DNA from: Piscirickettsiaceae bacterium | Lineage (GTDB): Bacteria > Pseudomonadota > Gammaproteobacteria > Nitrosococcales > Methylophagaceae | NCBI GenBank assembly: GCA_030627065.1 | Contig: DAOUSV010000023.1 | Location: 1-14,426 of the forward strand | DNA: 14,426 bases | Direction of reading: 5' to 3' | Shown here: positions 14,233 through 14,426 of the stretch, piece after piece | Layout: each line of letters begins with the position of its first letter | Position numbering within the stretch: position 1 is the stretch's first letter | The notes under the pieces: model-generated | What the model was told of the DNA's origin: nothing | Databases searched by the model: none | The model's input: only the letters and a program-made list of their open reading frames with translations | Program-made: the position numbers and the translations under genes

Positions 14233-14426
14233 AACGGCAGAAGGGCGGTATTGGACTGCGCGGGCCCGGTGAAACCCAGCTCGAAACCGATCGACGCCTG
14301 TTGGCCAAACGGATCAAGTATCTGAATAATCGCCTGAGCAAGGTTGCCCGCCAACGCCAGCAAAGTCGGCAGGCGCGAAGCAAGGCGGAGGTCCCCACCG
14401 TTTCAGTGGTCGGTTATACCAATGCC
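14223..14426 (+). CDS. hflX: HflX GTPase, internal fragment (foreign to the rest of the window)
   Basis: An open frame of 68 codons runs to the right edge and reads as the middle of HflX, a ribosome-associated GTPase that rescues stalled ribosomes. THLERQKGGIGLRGPGETQL is the family signature before the G domain. A basic coiled-coil stretch (ETDRRLLAKRIKYL, RQRQQSRQARSKAE) follows, and VPTVSVVGYTNA leads into the P-loop, where the window ends. It has no start codon of its own: it enters the frame at the join with bamA. G+C is about 60% (111 of 186 bases from 14241) against about 36% (64 of 180) in the bamA piece just before. It probably comes from another organism or locus. Confidence 0.9.

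Noticed and set aside
14172..14398. Two minus-strand open frames of about 63 codons at the right end
   Set aside because: They are antisense to the HflX frame, and one also reads across the chimeric join into bamA; neither represents a gene.
1..14426. CRISPR arrays, tRNA/rRNA genes, insertion sequences, toxin-antitoxin or phage genes
   Set aside because: I looked on both strands and saw no direct-repeat arrays, cloverleaf-like blocks, transposase motifs or defence gene signatures.

Overview
The window reads as AT-rich chromosomal DNA of a Gram-negative gammaproteobacterium. The grounds are two gene orders typical of that class: yfgM-bamB-der and bamA-skp-lpxD-fabZ-lpxA. There is also an outer-membrane (TolC/BamA) machinery and a LapB/LssB-type type I secretion system. 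I cannot assign a genus; protein style would fit a marine or Thiotrichales-like lineage, but that is only an impression.

Layout. (1) 1-5709, minus strand: a type I secretion operon transcribed ABC transporter -> HlyD-type adaptor -> LuxR-type regulator, then a TolC-type outer-membrane channel that appears to have its own promoter. The ABC protein carries a C39-like domain that has lost its catalytic Cys. The regulator's receiver domain has lost every phosphorylation residue. No secreted substrate is visible. (2) 5710-5850: a divergent intergenic region with two inverted repeats. (3) 5851-6189, plus: a small conserved protein of unknown function whose 3' end overlaps that of der. (4) 6181-9398, minus: yfgM-bamB-der, covering envelope folding (YfgM, BamB) and ribosome assembly (Der); hisS, usually upstream, is not there. 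(5) 9399-9666: a regulatory region with a sigma70-like promoter for yfgM-bamB-der on one strand. On the other strand it has a sigma54-type -24/-12 promoter for amt, with two NtrC-like palindromes spaced 30 bp apart. (6) 9667-10851, plus: an Amt ammonium transporter. (7) 10864-10893: a hairpin shared by the converging amt and lpxA ends. (8) 10882-14232, minus: bamA(C-terminal part)-skp-lpxD-fabZ-lpxA, for outer-membrane protein assembly and lipid A synthesis; lpxB does not follow lpxA.

The last ~190 bases do not belong with the rest. At about 14223-14235 the bamA reading frame stops making sense, and the opposite strand becomes an in-frame internal fragment of the GTPase HflX. G+C jumps from about 36% to about 60%, and the two genes share about 13 bases at the join. 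This is most simply a chimeric join (assembly or amplification artefact), so bamA is truncated by the artefact and not by biology.

No tRNA, rRNA, CRISPR array, insertion sequence or defence system was seen. The most interesting biological signals are the NtrC/sigma54 control region of amt, the non-phosphorylatable regulator in the secretion operon, and an LpxA whose acyl-chain ruler position is Met. The structured leader before the small unknown gene also deserves a look. Five of eight housekeeping genes with visible starts use GTG or TTG.
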